From positions 62,001 through 126,000 of the forward strand of contig JBGVTE010000141.1 of NCBI GenBank assembly GCA_041862375.1: a stretch of 64,000 bases of DNA, written 5' to 3'. The stretch is from WVZL01 sp041862375 (GTDB lineage Bacteria > Acidobacteriota > Aminicenantia > Aminicenantales > Aminicenantaceae). Within the stretch, counting starts at the first letter, position 1; each line of letters opens with the position of its first letter. The notes under the pieces are model-generated. The model did no database searches, was not told the DNA's origin, and worked only from the letters and a program-made list of their open reading frames with translations. Below are positions 60,904-64,000 of this stretch, in pieces. Made by a program: the position numbers and the translations under genes.

Positions 60904-61350
60904 ATGATATTAAAAGGTAAGCAATTAACAGTAGATTTTTTAAGAGCCAAATGTAAAGAGCATAATCTCAAAGTGACTCCACAACGTGCTGCAATTTTCG
61001 AGGAATTACAAATGTCAAATGATCACCCCAGTGCAGATGTGATTTATCGTAGAGTCAAAAAGATCTTTCCTTACATCTCGTTTGATACAGTATACAGGAC
61101 ACTTATAACCTTTGATAAAATCGGAATAATCACTGTGGTTGAAGGTTACGGTGAACCAAAACGCTTCGATTCAAACTTTGAGACACATCATCATTTCAGG
61201 TGTTTAAAGTGTAATACCATAATGGATTTCTGGGATGAATCTTACGATAACATAGACATTCCAGAAAAACTTAATAAACAGTGTACAGTACTTAACAAGA
61301 AAGTTATCCTAGAAGGCATTTGTGAAGAATGTAGGAAAAAAATATTATAA
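60904..61350 (+). CDS. Fur-family regulator (PerR/Fur-like)
   Basis: The 148-residue protein has the winged-helix region LKVTPQRAAIFEELQMSNDH, the YRRVKKIFPYISFDTVYRTL recognition helix, the regulatory metal site THHHFRCLKCNTIMDF and the structural zinc pair CEEC near the C-terminus. Such proteins sense iron, peroxide or zinc. The di-heme peroxidase gene 65 bp downstream suggests peroxide sensing (PerR-like), though the exact ligand set cannot settle this. A perfect palindrome lies just upstream. Confidence 0.9.
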   Translation: MILKGKQLTVDFLRAKCKEHNLKVTPQRAAIFEELQMSNDHPSADVIYRRVKKIFPYISFDTVYRTLITFDKIGIITVVEGYGEPKRFDSNFETHHHFRCLKCNTIMDFWDESYDNIDIPEKLNKQCTVLNKKVILEGICEECRKKIL

Positions 61351-61415
61351 TGCGTACGAAAAGCAAAAGATGAAAAATAAACAAATTAAAGACAGTATGG
61401 ATAGGAGAAATTGAC

Positions 61416-62645
61416 ATGGAAATCGCAAAAAGAATTATTATCTTTACCGCAGTTCTTTCATTAGTTTTGTCTATTGGAAGTAATGAAAGAGCCAAGTTTT
61501 CACCTAAAGAGCAATTGGGGAAGAGATTGTTTTTTGATACGAATCTTTCCACCCCGAGGGGACAAGCTTGTGCTTTTTGTCATAGTCCTGAGGCTGGCTG
61601 GACTGGACCAGATGGAGCTGTTAACAAATCAGTGGCAATCTACGAGGGTGCAGTGCATGGGCGCTTTGGGAACCGTAAACCTCCCTCTGCTGCCTATGCC
61701 GGAGACAGTCCTAAGTTGTACCGGGATGATGAGGGAAATTTTATCGGTGGTATGTTCTGGGACGGAAGGGCATCAGGAGATGTCTTAGGAGATCCGCTTG
61801 CTGAGCAAGCTATGGGGCCATTTCTTAATCCGCTCGAGCAGAACAATCCCGACAAGAAGAGAGTTATAATGCAAGTGCGCAATTCAGATTATGCACAACT
61901 ATTTGAGAAAGCATGGAGACCTGAATCAATCGATTGGGAGGGAGATATCGACGGGACATATGAAAAGATAGCTTTCTCTATTGCTGCCTATGAGAGGTCG
62001 GCTGAGGTCAATCCGTTCAGTTCAAAATTTGATGATTTCTGGAGGAAGGCCACATCTACTATGCTCAAAGTGGAAATAATTGATGAGTCGAACTGGAAAA
62101 ACTATGAGAATATGGGATTAAATGAGAATGAACTCAAGGGCCTTATACTGTTTAATACAAAGGGTAAATGTTCAAATTGCCATGTTTTAACATCCGGAGA
62201 CGACAAGCCTCCTTTATTCACAGATTTTACCTACGATAATCTGGGAGTTCCCAAGAATCTGAAAAATCCTTTCTACAGTCTGAATGAAAAATGGAATCCT
62301 GATGGAAAGGATTGGGTGGATAATGGTCTCGGAGGATATCTTGAAAAAACAGATAAATATGCAAAATTCGCGGCTGAGAACTACGGGAAACACAAAGTTC
62401 CAACCCTTCGTAATGTTGATTTAAAACCCAACAGCGACTTTGTCAAAGCATACATGCACAATGGTTTCTTTAATAGTCTCAAGGATGTTGTACGCTTCTA
62501 CAACACACGAGATGTGGCTGATGCAAACTGGTCTCCACCTGAAATCAGAAAAAATGTTAATAAAGATGAAATGGGAAGCCTGGGTTTAACGTCTGAAGAA
62601 GAAGAGGCCATTGTTACATTCATGAAGACTCTTACTGATAAATGA
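61416..62645 (+). CDS. Di-heme cytochrome c peroxidase (MauG/CcpA family)
   Basis: The 409 residues carry a signal peptide (IIIFTAVLSLVLSIGS) and two c-type heme sites, CAFCH and CSNCH. The family segments LGKRLFFDTNLSTPRGQACA, NRKPPSAAYA, MFWDGRASGD and VPTLRNVDLKPNSDFVKAYM are present. It reduces hydrogen peroxide in the periplasm with electrons from small cytochromes. TAGGAG lies before the ATG. The upstream fur-like gene is on the same strand, so the two form a likely oxidative-stress unit. Confidence 0.92.
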   Translation: MEIAKRIIIFTAVLSLVLSIGSNERAKFSPKEQLGKRLFFDTNLSTPRGQACAFCHSPEAGWTGPDGAVNKSVAIYEGAVHGRFGNRKPPSAAYAGDSPKLYRDDEGNFIGGMFWDGRASGDVLGDPLAEQAMGPFLNPLEQNNPDKKRVIMQVRNSDYAQLFEKAWRPESIDWEGDIDGTYEKIAFSIAAYERSAEVNPFSSKFDDFWRKATSTMLKVEIIDESNWKNYENMGLNENELKGLILFNTKGKCSNCHVLTSGDDKPPLFTDFTYDNLGVPKNLKNPFYSLNEKWNPDGKDWVDNGLGGYLEKTDKYAKFAAENYGKHKVPTLRNVDLKPNSDFVKAYMHNGFFNSLKDVVRFYNTRDVADANWSPPEIRKNVNKDEMGSLGLTSEEEEAIVTFMKTLTDK

Positions 62646-62736
62646 GTGTTGAGCATTTTTGCCAACATCCTTGCAAGAAAAAATGTAAAAAAATATTAAA
62701 AACGACATGATAGAATCAGGAAGATAGGAGGAAAGA

Positions 62737-63504
62737 ATGAAGAAGAAATTAATAATCTTTACAACCTTATTATTTCTGATCTTAGTTTCTAATTCATATT
62801 CTCAGTTTTATAAAGTTTACGGTTATGCAACGAGAGCGGAGGATGAAGCTGAAATTTCGTTGTGGACATCTTATATCAGCCAAAGCGACCATTATCATTC
62901 CTTTTTTGACAAAAAAGTCAAAAGAGAGGGGCTATGGGCTCATTCAGTAGAGCTTGAGTACGGAGTTACAGATCGTTTTACTGTGGCAATCTATATTGAT
63001 TTCGAAAATCCTTCTGGAGAAAGCCTCAAGCATATCCGAACAAATGCAGTGTTTTTCAGATACAGAATTGCCGAAAAAGGCTCATTCCTGTTTGACCCTG
63101 CCATCTACCTCGAATATTACATTCCGAGAAAGGATTACAGGGATTATGAAGAATTTGAAGCCAGGCTGATCTTAGAAAGAGATATGGGAGATTTCAGGCT
63201 TATTCTCAATCCAATTTTTGAAAAAAAGACAAGCGGGAGCTTGGTCAGTCAAGGATTTGAGTTTAATTACGCCGCAGGTTTCTACTACAGGAAATTTCAC
63301 AGTGTTCAACCAGGAATTGAATTTCATGGAAAAATGGGAGAAATGAGTGAAAACATTCCCTTGGAAGAGCAGCGGCATTTCTTATTTTCTACGCTAGATT
63401 TCAAGTTCGGTCCAGGATTTCACTGGCACATTGGAACCGGGATTGGTTTAACAGACAAGAGTGATAAACTTACTATCAAGAGTATCTTATCATTTAAATT
63501 TTAA
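62737..63504 (+). CDS. Outer membrane beta-barrel-like protein
   Basis: The 255 residues begin with a signal peptide (KKKLIIFTTLLFLILVSNSYSQ) and continue as amphipathic strands (HSVELEYGVTDRFTVAIYID, FLFDPAIYLEYYIPRKDY, FHWHIGTGIGLTDKSD) to ILSFKF. The pattern is like the transporter/phenol-degradation-type barrels often found beside cytochrome c peroxidase genes. AGGAGG lies before the ATG. It ends flush against the convergent ABC gene. Confidence 0.7.
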   Translation: MKKKLIIFTTLLFLILVSNSYSQFYKVYGYATRAEDEAEISLWTSYISQSDHYHSFFDKKVKREGLWAHSVELEYGVTDRFTVAIYIDFENPSGESLKHIRTNAVFFRYRIAEKGSFLFDPAIYLEYYIPRKDYRDYEEFEARLILERDMGDFRLILNPIFEKKTSGSLVSQGFEFNYAAGFYYRKFHSVQPGIEFHGKMGEMSENIPLEEQRHFLFSTLDFKFGPGFHWHIGTGIGLTDKSDKLTIKSILSFKF

Positions 63505-64000
63505 TTAAGAAAAAACTGTTCCCCTGCTGATTTCTTCTAATAAGTTAATTCTTTTTTTATGTTCGGCGGGCATCTCTTTGAAAGTATACACATTACCATC
63601 TTTTATGGTCACTGCTTGGGTGGCTAATTCCACAAATGGTTCGATAAAATGAGAGACTACTACGATTACAGTGCCAGCAGTGTTTTGCTGATGAATCCAA
63701 TTAAGAATTTCTTTTTGAATTTTGCGGTCCATTGCTTCTAAGGGCTCATCGAGAAGAATATGCTCAGGAGTGCCAATGAAGGCAGCAGCAAAGACAGCCC
63801 GCCTTCTCTGGCCAAGAGAAAGTTCACGAACGGAACGGTTAGAAAGATTTAAGAGGCCAAAAAAGTCCAATGCCTCTCTGCCTCTTTCGAATGGTTCCCC
63901 TCTAAGTCGGCAGACAAGGTTAAGAATTTCTTTTAATGTGGCATAAGGAGATAAATCAGGTTGCTCAGGAAGATAAGCAAGGCTTTTCCTGGCAGTAACT
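63505..64000 (-). CDS. ABC transporter ATP-binding protein (5' part outside window)
   Basis: The minus-strand frame is open to the right edge; codons beyond the ATG at 63870 give SLAYLPEQPDLSPYATLKEI, the Q-loop region of an ABC ATPase, so the start lies past base 64000. The signature is LSLGQRRR, Walker B is HILLDEPLEAMD and the H-loop is VVSHFIEP. The Walker A is outside the window. Its type (CcmA/ABC-2-like) and partner permease cannot be determined here. Confidence 0.85.
   Translation of the reverse strand, partial: VTARKSLAYLPEQPDLSPYATLKEILNLVCRLRGEPFERGREALDFFGLLNLSNRSVRELSLGQRRRAVFAAAFIGTPEHILLDEPLEAMDRKIQKEILNWIHQQNTAGTVIVVVSHFIEPFVELATQAVTIKDGNVYTFKEMPAEHKKRINLLEEISRGTVFS

Noticed and set aside
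1..64000. CRISPR arrays, tRNA or rRNA genes, prophage or complete insertion sequences
   Set aside because: No regularly spaced repeats, no cloverleaf or rRNA core sequence and no transposase or integrase frame was recognised on either strand.

Overview
The window reads as a Gram-negative, AT-leaning bacterial chromosome. It carries lipid A and Kdo transfer genes (lpxB, waaA), several signal-peptide beta-barrel proteins, and type II secretion/type IV pilus pseudopilins. It is rich in secreted or Tat-exported peptidases and amidohydrolases (S9, S8, M28, M23, D-aminoacylase, TldD/TldE). It also has an ADP-forming acyl-CoA synthetase, a two-fold thioredoxin-type oxidoreductase, and a TolB-like/TPR membrane regulator. 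This mix suits a peptide-fermenting member of the Acidobacteriota/Aminicenantes side of the tree. That placement is inferred from gene content only; no rRNA or tRNA gene was seen.

Layout. 1-1480: end of a fused homocysteine methyltransferase/methylene-THF reductase. 1494-6556 (minus): rpsO, pnp, three pseudopilin-like genes and lpxB, apparently one transcription unit with a good promoter upstream of rpsO. 6947-14772: small membrane protein, Lys/Glu-rich protein, waaA, a beta-barrel, a PAP2 phosphatase, a Tat-exported D-aminoacylase, an alpha/beta hydrolase and an M23 peptidase. 14782-24428: an island-like segment bounded by two same-orientation copies of the 3' end of an S9 peptidase gene. 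It holds two radical SAM genes (one frameshifted), a 67-residue peptide gene, a membrane HTH/TPR regulator, a methyltransferase, a membrane subtilase and a GH113-like glycosidase. 24348-35915: S9 peptidase, a circularly permuted cofactor-independent phosphoglycerate mutase, a four-gene ABC-2 exporter operon, a secreted protein, an M28 peptidase and a nitroreductase. 36215-42104: a DUF1295 remnant, outer membrane protein, NAD(P)-binding DUF2867 protein, DUF2177 protein and a three-gene DevBCA/MacAB-like exporter with distinctly higher GC. 42257-52842 (minus): aminotransferase, membrane protein, RHH protein, three tandem alkaline-phosphatase-superfamily genes, acyl-CoA synthetase and oxidoreductase. 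53050-64000: YccF, a beta-barrel, a zinc-finger thioredoxin with a non-canonical start, TldD/TldE, a divergent HMG-CoA-reductase-like protein, a Fur-family regulator followed by a di-heme peroxidase, a beta-barrel and a partial ABC ATPase.

The observations I rate highest are these. (1) The phosphoglycerate mutase has its two sequence halves swapped, with nearly all catalytic residues kept. (2) The 14.8-24.4 kb segment looks like a decayed insertion at a gene 3' end and carries a regulator-peptide-radical SAM cassette that resembles a RiPP system. (3) The HMG-CoA-reductase-like protein appears to have lost most of the catalytic residues. (4) Dispersed intergenic repeat and palindrome families are present, one of which falsely extends an adjacent reading frame.
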